Shown: piece by piece, positions 1-8,203 of the stretch | Layout: each line of letters begins with the position of its first letter | How positions within the stretch are numbered: position 1 is the stretch's first letter | Assembly: GCA_030424595.1 (NCBI GenBank) | Contig: JAUHWG010000035.1 | Location: forward strand, 1 to 64,000 | Reading direction: 5' to 3' | Length of the DNA: 64,000 nucleotides | Source: Polyangia bacterium | GTDB lineage: Bacteria > Myxococcota_A > Polyangia > Nannocystales > Nannocystaceae | Translations under genes and position numbers: made by a program | The notes under the pieces: generated by a model | Seen by the model: the letters and a program-made list of their open reading frames with translations, nothing else | Told to the model about the DNA's origin: nothing | Databases searched by the model: none

Positions 1-851
1 AGGAAGTCTGGTGGCTCGGATCGATCGCGACCTGGGGCGCAGCCCCCGAGACTCGCGGCCTGGGCTCGAAGGACGAGCAGGCCAACGACCTCGCGGTTCG
101 GGGAGACACGCTCGTCCTCTGCGGCGCAACGCCGTCAGGGTTCGGCGATCTCGATGTGATGCTGAGGACCTACAGGCCGAAGCAGCCTGGCGAGGTCAAA
201 GTCCTGGACTACCTGCCGCCAGGGTGGGTGTGGGATCACAGTTTCTCGGAAACGGCCCGAGGCTGTGCCTTTCGTGACGACACATCGGTCGTCGTAGTTG
301 GCGATGCATTCGGTGATCACAACAACGACTTCGAGTACCTGACACGTCGGTACTCGCTTGTTTATGATCCGCAGAACAACTCGGTGAACGAGGATCCCTT
401 CCTCATCCTCAAGCCTCAACTAGGTGATCCAGCCCAGAGTGTCGCCCGTGCCGTGGTGATCGGCGACTGGGGAGATGCGATCATCACCGGCTACACTTGC
501 CTGAAGAAGTGCTCCAAGGGGACATACGAGGGGATGCTCTGGAGCGAGACCGAGTGGGGCGAGCTCATGAACGAGCTCAGCCTGGGATACGTCCCGCTGG
601 AGAACTACACTCCCTCAGCGATCGCCTGGCATCCTGCTCACTACGCGATCGTCGCGAGTGGCGGACCCGGCGACGAGTTTCTTCTTCGCGCCTACAGGCC
701 CTCTTGGGACCAAGTGCTCTGGAGCTTTCCCAAGGCCAGTCTCGGAGCGCTCCAGATCGCTCGAACCATCACCGTTGGACGCTTCGGCCAGGTCTACAGT
801 GGGGGAGTCGGCGCAAGCTACTACCCTGCGACCGCCTACGTTGGGGGTTAA
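1..851 (+). CDS. Propeller-like secreted protein, 3' part only
   Basis: The frame is already open at the left edge of the window and ends at TAA 849-851, so only the last 282 or so residues are visible and the true start lies outside. The visible part is beta-rich, with many Tyr, Trp and Gly residues. A short motif recurs (LRTYRP near the start, LRAYRP near the end), together with short hydrophobic strands such as AVVIGDWGDAIITGY. This spacing is typical of bladed beta-propeller proteins secreted by myxobacteria. No catalytic motif or membrane segment is visible. It converges on the next gene with a gap of only 6 bases. The propeller assignment is an inference from repeat pattern; the exact family is not recognised. 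Confidence 0.75.
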   Translation, partial: EVWWLGSIATWGAAPETRGLGSKDEQANDLAVRGDTLVLCGATPSGFGDLDVMLRTYRPKQPGEVKVLDYLPPGWVWDHSFSETARGCAFRDDTSVVVVGDAFGDHNNDFEYLTRRYSLVYDPQNNSVNEDPFLILKPQLGDPAQSVARAVVIGDWGDAIITGYTCLKKCSKGTYEGMLWSETEWGELMNELSLGYVPLENYTPSAIAWHPAHYAIVASGGPGDEFLLRAYRPSWDQVLWSFPKASLGALQIARTITVGRFGQVYSGGVGASYYPATAYVGG

Positions 852-857
852 GGCGCA

Positions 858-2069
858 CTACTGAGGGATGAGCTGTTCACAGGCCTCATCGACCAGCGAC
901 GTCGCTTCGAGAAACTGCCCCGTGAAGTCAGGGTCGTTCCGGTTGCCGCGCATGTGGTTGGGAAAGAGCTTAGTGAACTCGCACATCGCATCCCACTCCG
1001 GACATGCCGGATTTCCAATTTGAAGCATCACGATCGCGCTGGGGTCCCCGTTCTTCGCTTCGAGCACCGCATCGGCCCACTCCTGGGGGGTTCCGGGCGA
1101 GTAGTCGTTGTTGCCCGGCTCGATGATCGTGATCATCAGGAGCGCGTCATCCCGCAAGAACCCTTCGTTGCAACCTCCGGGACCATTGATCTCAGGCTGG
1201 AGCGAGGCGACGAGGTTCTCGGCCAGGTCATTAATCCCCACCGTCCCGACCTGGGCGATGCAGGCGAAGGTCTCGAGAAGATCGGGCTCTTCCTTGGTTA
1301 GGTAACGCCGACCCCCAGCGACCTTGCAGGGCGCGTTCGTAGCATCGGCCCCTGCGGGGAAGACCGACCCAGCTCCCCCGGTCTGATCGCACTGCGTTAC
1401 GAAGTCGAGCGTTTCACAGGGATAGTCTTGGACCTTGCAACACAGCGTCCCTTCGGGTTGTGAGAACGTACAACAGGGTTCTCCAGCCTTACAGCTCAGG
1501 TCGGGGCAAGCCTGCGTGCACTGCTCCCGACCCCATCCGCTGTGGGAGTCCACGACCATGATGTGAAAGTCGAAGTCCTCGAACCTTGACTCGATCGCCT
1601 CGATGAAGCCAGGGAACGCCTCAATGAGCTGCTTCTGCGACTTGAACATCAAGTTGCCCTGGGAGATGAGAAAGACGAAGTCGATCTTCCCCTGACACCC
1701 CTCCGGCACTGTGTCGCCGGAGCTGCTGCTCTCCCAGCCGACATCGGAGACCGGAGCCGTCGCAGTGCCGCCGGTCGACGAGGAAGATGCGGGCGCCGAG
1801 TCAGCCTCGGTCGTCGAGCTCGACAGCGACGTGGAGCCACCCGTCGAGCCGGTCGTCGAGAGTACTCCCGTCGACCCAGGCGCGCCGGAGCTGGACGTGA
1901 ATGCTGGGGTCGAAGAGCCCTGACAGCTCATGCTCAGCCCGGCGACAAGACTCAAGATGAGGCGTCGTCGACGAAGAGAAGACCCGGGGGGTCCTCGCGT
2001 CAGAGAGCCAGCGCCGGTAGGCACGGCCATGCCCTCAAGATTCAGGGCAGCTGCTCCAGTCCTCTGCAT
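858..2069 (-). CDS. Secreted VWA-like lipoprotein with degenerate MIDAS
   Basis: This 403-residue protein begins with an Arg-rich stretch and a hydrophobic segment ending in LSMSC, probably a non-ideal lipobox. A Ser/Thr/Gly-rich linker (about residues 55-115) leads into a folded domain starting KIDFVFLISQ. The domain follows the layout of a myxobacterial surface VWA family (FVIDNSGSM, then a Q-rich helix, then HIMVVD), but the metal-site motif reads FLISQGNLM, so the D-x-S-x-S residues are gone. Many paired cysteines (CCTF, LCCKV, ACPDLSC) suggest disulfides outside the cell. An alternative start is the ATG at 2030, which shortens the N-terminus by 13 residues. The next gene upstream (2126-3298) lies 56 bases away on the same strand. 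Binding partner unknown. Confidence 0.8.
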   Translation of the reverse strand: MQRTGAAALNLEGMAVPTGAGSLTRGPPGSSLRRRRLILSLVAGLSMSCQGSSTPAFTSSSGAPGSTGVLSTTGSTGGSTSLSSSTTEADSAPASSSSTGGTATAPVSDVGWESSSSGDTVPEGCQGKIDFVFLISQGNLMFKSQKQLIEAFPGFIEAIESRFEDFDFHIMVVDSHSGWGREQCTQACPDLSCKAGEPCCTFSQPEGTLCCKVQDYPCETLDFVTQCDQTGGAGSVFPAGADATNAPCKVAGGRRYLTKEEPDLLETFACIAQVGTVGINDLAENLVASLQPEINGPGGCNEGFLRDDALLMITIIEPGNNDYSPGTPQEWADAVLEAKNGDPSAIVMLQIGNPACPEWDAMCEFTKLFPNHMRGNRNDPDFTGQFLEATSLVDEACEQLIPQ

Positions 2070-2125
2070 AGGACTCCATGCTACTCCAGCTTGCGGGCGA
2101 GATCGAGCCGGTTGAGTCGCACCGT

Positions 2126-3298
2126 CTACTGTTCAACGCAGATCAAGCGCCCAGGGGTGTGGCAAGGGGCGCCCTCTTTCTCCGACCATGTCTTGTCGAC
2201 GGCCCCAGCAACCCCTTGCATACCACCAACACCTTTCTTGTTGATCATCCAATCCGCGCAACTAGGCGCTGCTAGCTCGCCGAGAGCGCTTGTCCCTGTC
2301 CAAACGAGGCTATCTAGCGGGGGCAGTCCCTTTTCATCAACGGCGATCGCGTTGTCCAAGGTCCCATCGGTGAGTTGCCCCCACGATGTTGCCACGGTCG
2401 TCTCGCCGTCGAGGAGCAGATACGGCTCCTCATGGTGCGTCATGCGAGTCGACGGTGACGCCTCACGCGTGCTCAGCCAGGCCATGAAGCTACCGGCGTT
2501 CGCGAGTCCGGCCTCCATCGCCAACGTGTTGCACTTGTCGTCCGCGCCGACGAGTCCCCCGAGAGCGCCATCGTATGCCTTGCTCGTCACGAAGATGACC
2601 TTGCCGGCGAGCTTGCATACCTCGCCGCAGATTTCGCCATCCTCGCCGTTCTTCTCTTCTCCGAGATCGCACTCCTCCTGGGGCTTCTGTGTTACGCCGT
2701 CACCGCAGTAAGGCTCCTTCGTGCAGGTCATCGGCGTGCAGCCGCCGTAGACGCCCGCCTGGTTCTCGGCGCCGTCGTCACACTCCTCGACCCCCTCCCA
2801 GAGGAGGCCGTCCCCGCACGTCGCGAGCGCGCACTGGGCTGTACAGGCGCTGGAGTCGCTATTGCCCACGCCTTCGTCACACTCCTCGCCGTTTACGGGC
2901 TGAAGGATGCCATCTCCACACTTCGCCGCCTTGCACTCCGTCGTACAGAGGCCATCGTCCGCATTCTCGGGGCCAAGATCGCAGGCCTCACCGAGATCGA
3001 GCACACCATCGCCACATACCCCAGCACCCGTCGTCGAGGGGTCGGCGGTGTCTGTCGAACTGGCCGTGCTCGTCGAACCGGAGTCCCCGCTCGTGGCCGA
3101 ATCGGAAGAGAGGCTCGTGCCCATCGACGCTGAAGATGTCGTCGGTGCCCCCCAGGTCGGCCCCTGAGTCGTCGAGCCATGAGATGTAGACGTGGACTCC
3201 GTCGCGCTGGTCGGCCCGTCAACTCCAGAGTCCTTGAAGCAGCTTGATGAGATCACGAGGACGGCCGCGACGGAGATCGAGGGCCTCGATGCGGCCAT
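2126..3298 (-). CDS. Cysteine-repeat (DUF4215-like) lipoprotein
   Basis: I start this gene at the ATG at 3298. It lies 5 bases after the stop of the upstream paralogue, with GAGGAG overlapping that stop, which suggests translational coupling. A longer frame to 3382 exists but lacks a signal sequence at its N-terminus. The product (390 residues) has a short signal peptide ending at SSSCF, a long Ser/Thr-rich linker, four copies of the CGDGxxxxxEECDDG cysteine repeat found in many myxobacterial surface proteins, and a C-terminal domain of about 160 residues (VIFVTSKAYDGAL... to CVEQ). That domain aligns with the C-terminus of the 3304-4566 product and resembles the lectin-like DUF1554 fold. Probably an outer-surface adhesin or binding protein; ligand unknown. 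Confidence 0.85.
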   Translation of the reverse strand: MAASRPSISVAAVLVISSSCFKDSGVDGPTSATESTSTSHGSTTQGPTWGAPTTSSASMGTSLSSDSATSGDSGSTSTASSTDTADPSTTGAGVCGDGVLDLGEACDLGPENADDGLCTTECKAAKCGDGILQPVNGEECDEGVGNSDSSACTAQCALATCGDGLLWEGVEECDDGAENQAGVYGGCTPMTCTKEPYCGDGVTQKPQEECDLGEEKNGEDGEICGEVCKLAGKVIFVTSKAYDGALGGLVGADDKCNTLAMEAGLANAGSFMAWLSTREASPSTRMTHHEEPYLLLDGETTVATSWGQLTDGTLDNAIAVDEKGLPPLDSLVWTGTSALGELAAPSCADWMINKKGVGGMQGVAGAVDKTWSEKEGAPCHTPGRLICVEQ

Positions 3299-3303
3299 GC
3301 TCC

Positions 3304-4566
3304 TCAAAGTCGGGCCTCGAAGCAGTAGAGGTGAAGAGCGTGCCCGCAGGTGATGGAGAACTCTCCGACATAGTCGGTCCATCCCTCATCCGTGAGGTCG
3401 TTGGCCCCGTTGTGGACCTTCTCGTCGCTCGGCGTCGACCAGCCATCGCAATGTCCGTCTGGGAAGGATGTTCCGTCGGGCTTCGTGCCTGTCCAAACCG
3501 CCACCTCGTGCAAGAAGGTGCCATCCGCAGTGCGGTCGATCGGGTGAAGTAGCTCTCCATCGGTGAGGTCGTCCCAGCCGTACGCGATCACGTCACCGGT
3601 CACGAGCACGTAGCGGCCAGCGGTGTGCTCAAAGCGCTGTGAGGGCGAGTCCACACCATCGCTTGTCCACGCCCAGAAGCGCATCGGGTTCGGCAGCCCT
3701 GCTTTCAGGGCTGCTTGTGCGCAAAATAGATCGGTGACGTCTAGGTTGCCGAACTGCTTGATCGCATAGATATCCTCTGTCACGAAGACGAGCCGATCAC
3801 GAAAGCACTCGGCGTTGCAGCCGTCGTCGTCGATCAGGTTCCCGTCGTCACACTCCTCCACGTCCGGCCAGAGAACACCGTCGCCGCAGGTATTCTTGAT
3901 GCAGATGTTCAAACAACCGTCGTGGTTGTCCTTGTTCCCGTCCTCGCACTCCTCCTTTCCCGCCCACAGGATCCCATCGCCGCAGGTCGGGTACTCGCAG
4001 GCGTTGGTGCAGTTGTCGGTGTCGTCGTCGTTGCCGTCGTCGCAGGCCTCGCCGGGCTGCTGGATCCCGTCGCCGCAAGCCGGGAGGAGACAGGTGTTGC
4101 TGCAGTCGTCGGTGTTGATGAGGTTGCCGTCGTCGCACTCCTCGAACTCGGGGTGGACGATCCCGTCGCCGCAGCGCGGCAAGGGGACGCACTGGACCGA
4201 GCAGCCGCCGAGTCCGTCCGCGACCGGCTTGTTCGCCTCACCGTCGTCGCACAGCTCGGGCTCCTGGAGGATCCCGTCGCCGCAGCTCGGCGGGGCGCAT
4301 AGCGGTGTGCAAGGTCCCTCGTCGCGGTTGTCGTCGCCGTCGTCGCAGAGCTCAACTCCCGCGTGGACAAGCCCATCACCGCAGCGGGCGCTCTGACATT
4401 CCAGGGTGCAGGCCCCGTCGTCGGCGTTCTCGTCCCCGCGATCACACCCCTCACCGACGTGCGCCTCGGGGACAGCGTTGCCGCAGACCCCGAGCCCGTG
4501 GTCGTCCCCCTGGCAGGCGACGAGGGCCGCTGCCGAGAACCACAGAGCATGGGTAAAAACGCGCAT
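3304..4566 (-). CDS. Cysteine-repeat (DUF4215-like) lipoprotein
   Basis: This 420-residue protein starts with a clear lipoprotein signal (MRVFTHALWFSAAALVAC, lipobox LVAC). Seven cysteine repeats follow of the form CGDGIxxxxEECDDGN, each with a second half such as NTDDCSNTC. The last 150 or so residues form a domain shared with the downstream gene, with conserved FVT, AQAALKAGLP, WTG and DGHCDGW elements. The two genes are only 5 bases apart and evidently arose by duplication. The repeats are known surface modules in Nannocystineae and are disulfide-bonded, so the protein is expected outside the cell, anchored by lipid. No enzymatic motif is visible. The gene is divergent from the Spy-like gene at 4788, across a 221-base spacer that must hold both promoters. 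Confidence 0.87.
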   Translation of the reverse strand: MRVFTHALWFSAAALVACQGDDHGLGVCGNAVPEAHVGEGCDRGDENADDGACTLECQSARCGDGLVHAGVELCDDGDDNRDEGPCTPLCAPPSCGDGILQEPELCDDGEANKPVADGLGGCSVQCVPLPRCGDGIVHPEFEECDDGNLINTDDCSNTCLLPACGDGIQQPGEACDDGNDDDTDNCTNACEYPTCGDGILWAGKEECEDGNKDNHDGCLNICIKNTCGDGVLWPDVEECDDGNLIDDDGCNAECFRDRLVFVTEDIYAIKQFGNLDVTDLFCAQAALKAGLPNPMRFWAWTSDGVDSPSQRFEHTAGRYVLVTGDVIAYGWDDLTDGELLHPIDRTADGTFLHEVAVWTGTKPDGTSFPDGHCDGWSTPSDEKVHNGANDLTDEGWTDYVGEFSITCGHALHLYCFEARL

Positions 4567-4787
4567 CCTGGAGCAGAGTAGAGGGAGAGTTCGACCGGGT
4601 CAACGCGGCGTTGCAGACCAAGCATGGAATTTTGATCAACGAGTTCTCCGCGACGCGGGAGCCGGCTCAATCCGGTCGTACATCGCTTTACGGTCGCCTT
4701 ACCGGGCATGTGTAGCGCCTTGATGAGGCCCTTCCATGATGGTCCCTGTCACCGGCGACGACCGCTCGGTACCAAGGAGTAATCACC

Positions 4788-5924
4788 ATGACCCGCTGGA
4801 TCGCCACCCTCTCCCTCCCCCTCTGCCTCCTCTTCGTCGCCTGCGACAGCGAGCCTGTCGGCGAGCGCTCGGGCGAGTCCGCCCTCGTCGATGACGTCGA
4901 CGCCCTCGAGGCCGCCGACGCCGATGAAGCCGGCGCCGACAGCGACGCCGACCGGCGCTCCGCCAAGCGCGGTCGCAAGGGCCCCCCGGCTGAGCGCCTC
5001 TGCGCCGACATCGGCTGCACCGCCGAGCAGACCGCCGCCATCACCCAGCTCTTCGCTAGAAACCGCCCCGCCAAGGGCGACCGCGAGGCCGCCAAGGAGA
5101 AGGGTGCTGAGCGTCGGATGGCCCTCGCCGAGGCGTTTCGCTCGGGCACCCTCAGCGCCGACGCCATCGGCCAACACCGCCCGGCGAAGTCCGGCAGCAA
5201 GCGCGCCGAGACGCTCGTCGAGCTCCACGCTCTCCTCACCGCTGACCAGCGCGAGCAGGTCGCCGACATGATCGCCGAGCGCGGCCCCCGGCTCTTCAGC
5301 GGCAAGGGCAAGCACGGCGGCAAGGGCAAGCGCGACCATGAGGGCAAGCGAGGTGCCAAGGGCGAGCGCGGCCACGAGGGCAAGCGCGGTGCCAAGCACC
5401 ACGACGGTGACGAGAGCGGCGCCCATGGGGGGCGGCTCGCGGCCAAGTCCGGGCCGAAGTCCGGCAAGCGGATCGAGCGGCTCTGCTCCAAGGTCGAGTG
5501 CACCGACGAGCAGCGGACCATTCTCCTCGCCCAGGCGGCGGAGCTTCACCCGGCGCCTAAGGGCGACCGCGAGGCTCGCAAGGCCGAGCGCAAGGCGGCC
5601 AACGCCGCCCTCGCCACCGCCTTCCGCGGGGACAGCTTCAGCGCCGCGGATCTCGAGGGCTTCGGCGCCGACGCCAAGGCCAAGCACGAGGCCAAGCGCG
5701 GGGCCAAGAGCGCGATGCTCATCGCCCTCCAAGAGGTCCTCACCGACGAGCAGCGTGCGGTCGTCGCCGACATGATCGCGGAGCGCGGCCTCAGCAGCGT
5801 CGTGGGGGGCAAGCGCGGCAAGCACAGCAAGCGCGGCCACCACGGCAATCGCGGACCGGACGGAAAGCGAGGCCGCGGCAAGCACCGGGGCGACACCAGC
5901 GAGAGCGCGAGCGACCACGCCTAG
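4788..5924 (+). CDS. Spy/CpxP-like periplasmic lipoprotein, duplicated domain
   Basis: A strong ribosome site (AAGGAG, 8 bases upstream) fixes the ATG. The 378-residue product has a lipoprotein signal (lipobox FVAC), an acidic linker and two homologous helical domains (about residues 65-165 and 220-335). Each has a C-x4-C pair (LCADIGC, LCSKVEC), then LTxDQREQVADMIAERG or its equivalent. That LTxxQ...M ending is the hallmark of the Spy/CpxP/LTXXQ family of periplasmic chaperones and metal-stress sensors. The domains are separated and followed by long Lys/Gly/His-rich tails (KGKHGGKGK, GKRGRGKHRG) that could bind metal or nucleic acid. A good intrinsic terminator follows directly. Role in envelope or metal stress is inferred from family. 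Confidence 0.85.
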   Translation: MTRWIATLSLPLCLLFVACDSEPVGERSGESALVDDVDALEAADADEAGADSDADRRSAKRGRKGPPAERLCADIGCTAEQTAAITQLFARNRPAKGDREAAKEKGAERRMALAEAFRSGTLSADAIGQHRPAKSGSKRAETLVELHALLTADQREQVADMIAERGPRLFSGKGKHGGKGKRDHEGKRGAKGERGHEGKRGAKHHDGDESGAHGGRLAAKSGPKSGKRIERLCSKVECTDEQRTILLAQAAELHPAPKGDREARKAERKAANAALATAFRGDSFSAADLEGFGADAKAKHEAKRGAKSAMLIALQEVLTDEQRAVVADMIAERGLSSVVGGKRGKHSKRGHHGNRGPDGKRGRGKHRGDTSESASDHA

Positions 5925-5940
5925 ACGCTCAGACTGCCTT

Positions 5941-5980
5941 GAGCGGCGCGATCCATCGGGGTCGCGCCGCTCTCCTTTTT
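5941..5980 (+). terminator. Intrinsic terminator after the Spy-like gene
   Basis: A perfect 11-bp stem (GAGCGGCGCGA at 5941-5951 with TCGCGCCGCTC at 5962-5972) encloses a 10-base loop and is followed by TCCTTTTT. It lies 17 bases after the stop codon at 5924, so it should end transcription of that gene. Confidence 0.85.
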
Positions 5981-6337
5981 CGCGACCCCCACAGCTACGA
6001 AGCCGCAGTGCTCATCCGCGACCGTGCCGCTCGGCAGAGCCGCGCGGATTTTCGGTGCGGAGAGCCCTGCATCAGCGCCGCCCGCTGCCGTGTGCGCGCG
6101 AGCGACCCCCGGCCGCTCGCGGACCGCGTCGAGCTCATCCTAGAACCACAGCGAGAGCGGCTCCGCGAGCAGCATCGGAGCGCCAAGGATCTGCCTGGGC
6201 GCCCCGCAACTGCGAGAACCAGGTGCCGTCGCGCCGAACGTCCGCCATCGCGAGTCACCCTACCGGCGCGGGCGTCGAGCTAACGGGAGCTGGGATGCGT
6301 TGTTCGTCGCGGCAGAGCGAGCCCCTCAGCCATCCTC
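5981..6337. other. Intergenic region, no gene seen
   Basis: This stretch separates a terminated gene on + from the 3' end of a lipoprotein gene on -. Open frames exist on both strands, but none has a ribosome site, signal peptide or recognisable product, and they are very Arg-rich as expected of out-of-frame GC-rich DNA. I see no repeat or RNA structure beyond short GC-rich palindromes. Confidence 0.5.
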
Positions 6338-6694
6338 TCACCCTCCGTCGCACAGCTTCCTCGCTGAGCAGGAGTTGTTCCCGCATTCATCGTCGCTGCT
6401 GCACTTCGCGAAACACGCCCCGAAGAACTGGTCACACGCGGTCCCTTCCGGACAGTCTGCGTCATCGCTGCAGGTGGCAGCGCAGTAGCCCCCAACGCAG
6501 GTGCTCCCATCCGGGCAACTATCCGCGCACGAAAGTGAGCACTGGAACGTACCCATCGCGGCGGGAGAGAACAGGTGAGCGCAGACCTCAGACTCGCACT
6601 GTGAGTCGTCATCACAGAGTTCGCCGATGTCCTTGCCGCACCCCGCCGAGAGCGTGAGGGCCACGGCAACCAGGTTGAGGCGCCACAACGACAC
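6338..6694 (-). CDS. Small Cys-rich lipoprotein
   Basis: The 118-residue product begins with a clear lipoprotein signal (lipobox LSAGC at residues 15-19). It is then almost entirely cysteine-rich, with motifs such as CDDDSQCESEVC, CPDGSTCVGGYC and CSDDADCPEGTACD. These are Cys-rich mini-repeats common in myxobacterial secreted proteins (pattern DxDCPxGxxC). It is probably anchored in the outer membrane with disulfide-stabilised binding loops; ligand unknown. It is transcribed away from the integrated element that starts just to its right, so the left border of the element probably lies between this gene's start and about 6,760. Confidence 0.85.
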   Translation of the reverse strand: MSLWRLNLVAVALTLSAGCGKDIGELCDDDSQCESEVCAHLFSPAAMGTFQCSLSCADSCPDGSTCVGGYCAATCSDDADCPEGTACDQFFGACFAKCSSDDECGNNSCSARKLCDGG

Positions 6695-6856
6695 GGCTCA
6701 CTATCGCGCGCGCCGGCCCCCAGGGCAAGCGCCCTCTCGCTCATAGCCTGCCTGTTCCCGCGCATGCCCCGGCCGAGGCGCAACGACGTCCTCATCCGAC
6801 CGACCCACCTGCTGGACGCCGCCGGGACGGGCTCGGGGCGTCGATGGAGGGCGGGC

Positions 6857-8203
6857 ATGCCGCGGGTTGTGGTGTCGAGGGTGGAGGAGCTCCCGCGCGA
6901 GCTCTGGTTTGGGAGGACGGGGCCGCTGGAGCGGCTCTCCTTGAAGAGGTCGCTGGCGAAGCTCGAGGCCGCGGGGCTCCGCCCTAGCTGGTCGCGGGTC
7001 GACCCGCTGCTCGCGTACCTGCGCGAGTGCGTCGCGGAGCTCGGCTCGTACGCGAAGTGTGCGGCCGTCGTCGGCGCGACGCGGAACATGATCCGGGACG
7101 CGTGCCGCGGTCGCTACGTCCCCGGCTTTGATCGCCTGCTTGCCTGGGGTCGTCGCCTCGCCGAGCACTCGCGCGGGCTGAGCGGCCTTCTGCTGACGGT
7201 CGATCTGCCGGACGAAGCCGCGGCCGCACAGCGGCTCGCGGCCGACCAAGACTCCGGGCGGACGCCCACCGTCTGGGCGCGTGCGGAGCGCGGCACGCGA
7301 CGCGCATCCTGGCCAGCTACGGTCGTGCTCGATCCCAGCGACTACACCCATGGTGAAGCCGCAAGGGCGGCCGATCCTTCCCGCATCCCCCCGTGGGCAA
7401 ACCCCGACGCCAGCGCCAACTCAAAAGGCCTCGCCAACCCTGTGCCGGGCCTGATCCCAAGCGCAGCGGGCACGTGCCCACCCCGTGACACGGCGCCCCC
7501 CCTGGGTGCTCCGGCGCCGACGATGCGCGCTGATGCATCCTTCACCCCGGGTGAACCTACCGCGAGCGCTCCTCCGGAGACCTCGGAGGCACCCGCCCTG
7601 GGTGTTGTGTCGAAAACCGCACCGCAGATCGAGGCCAGGCTGGGTGTTGTGTCGATCAGCGCGCCTACCCAGGTGGGTGAAGAGTCTATAGCCGCACTCG
7701 AGACCCTGGGCGAACATCCTAATTACACACGCTGTCGATGCATTGCCCTGGGTGAAGATGGTATTTGCGAGCAGCAAGGGGTGGGTGTTCATTCACCAAT
7801 CGAGCACCGCCCGTCGCTCAGATATGTTGATAAAAAATCGACAAAAAAGTCCTTGCCCCCGAGGCTCACCGATCCAGTATCAGTCCCTGCAATGGTGGTA
7901 GCGGAGTTTCGAGATGGAGGGCGATCGGTGCGTGCGGGCTGCTTCGACACGGAGGAGCAGGCACGACGAGCGATCGACTCGCTGCTCGACGCGAAGGTCT
8001 ACGAGGGGGAGCCCTACATCGATGGGCGCCTCTACACCCGGGTGAAGAGCCAGGAGGAACTCGTCGACGAACTCGTCGAGAGGAAGTTCCAGGCGATGGT
8101 CGCCTCTCAGTCACTGCAGGGGCAGCATCGAGAGTCGCTCTTCATGGCCTTTGTCTTCAACGTGATCAACGGAGTCTGGAAACATGGCACAGTCGACGAA
8201 TAA
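6857..8203 (+). CDS. HTH protein with repeat-bearing linker
   Basis: I start at the ATG at 6857, preceded by GGAGG at 6 bases; an ATG at 6764 in the same frame has no ribosome site. The first 150 or so residues have strong high-GC codon bias and include a helix-turn-helix-like stretch (SYAKCAAVVGATRNMIRDAC, then GRYVPGFDRLLAWG), suggesting a DNA-binding regulator. From about 7,380 to 7,890 the frame stays open but third-position GC drops and the sequence becomes a Pro/Ala/Ser linker containing the TTCACCC/GGGTGAA repeat array. The last 104 residues (from MVVAEFRDGG, ATG at 7892) form a compact domain that could be a separate gene. Either one long protein with its own binding sites inside, or two genes flanking a control region. 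First gene of the element. Confidence 0.55.
   Translation: MPRVVVSRVEELPRELWFGRTGPLERLSLKRSLAKLEAAGLRPSWSRVDPLLAYLRECVAELGSYAKCAAVVGATRNMIRDACRGRYVPGFDRLLAWGRRLAEHSRGLSGLLLTVDLPDEAAAAQRLAADQDSGRTPTVWARAERGTRRASWPATVVLDPSDYTHGEAARAADPSRIPPWANPDASANSKGLANPVPGLIPSAAGTCPPRDTAPPLGAPAPTMRADASFTPGEPTASAPPETSEAPALGVVSKTAPQIEARLGVVSISAPTQVGEESIAALETLGEHPNYTRCRCIALGEDGICEQQGVGVHSPIEHRPSLRYVDKKSTKKSLPPRLTDPVSVPAMVVAEFRDGGRSVRAGCFDTEEQARRAIDSLLDAKVYEGEPYIDGRLYTRVKSQEELVDELVERKFQAMVASQSLQGQHRESLFMAFVFNVINGVWKHGTVDE
7343..7796 (+). repeat. Array of degenerate palindromes TTCACCC-N-GGGTGAA
   Basis: At least nine copies of a CCCTGGGTG(A/T)(A/T) half- or full-palindrome occur, with GGT centres at about 7352, 7505, 7550, 7601, 7643, 7676, 7709, 7751 and 7784. 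The best copy (7541-7555) is a perfect 7-bp inverted repeat around one base. Spacings from the second copy on are 45, 51, 42, 33, 33, 42 and 33 bases, close to whole helical turns and always a multiple of three. Two copies share the longer repeat CTGGGTGTTGTGTCGA. This looks like an operator, iteron or partition-site array. Confidence 0.7.
7808..7854 (+). other. AT-rich patch beside the repeat array
   Basis: Directly after the last palindrome the sequence contains GATATGTTGATAAAAAATCG and ACAAAAAAGTCC, by far the most AT-rich run in this part of the window. An AT-rich segment flanking iteron-like repeats is the usual layout of a replication origin, and would equally suit a promoter for the following gene. 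No confident -35/-10 pair was found. Confidence 0.4.

Noticed and set aside
5939-6283. Small gene after the Spy-like lipoprotein
   Set aside because: It starts inside the intrinsic terminator, is Arg-rich without motifs and has no ribosome site.
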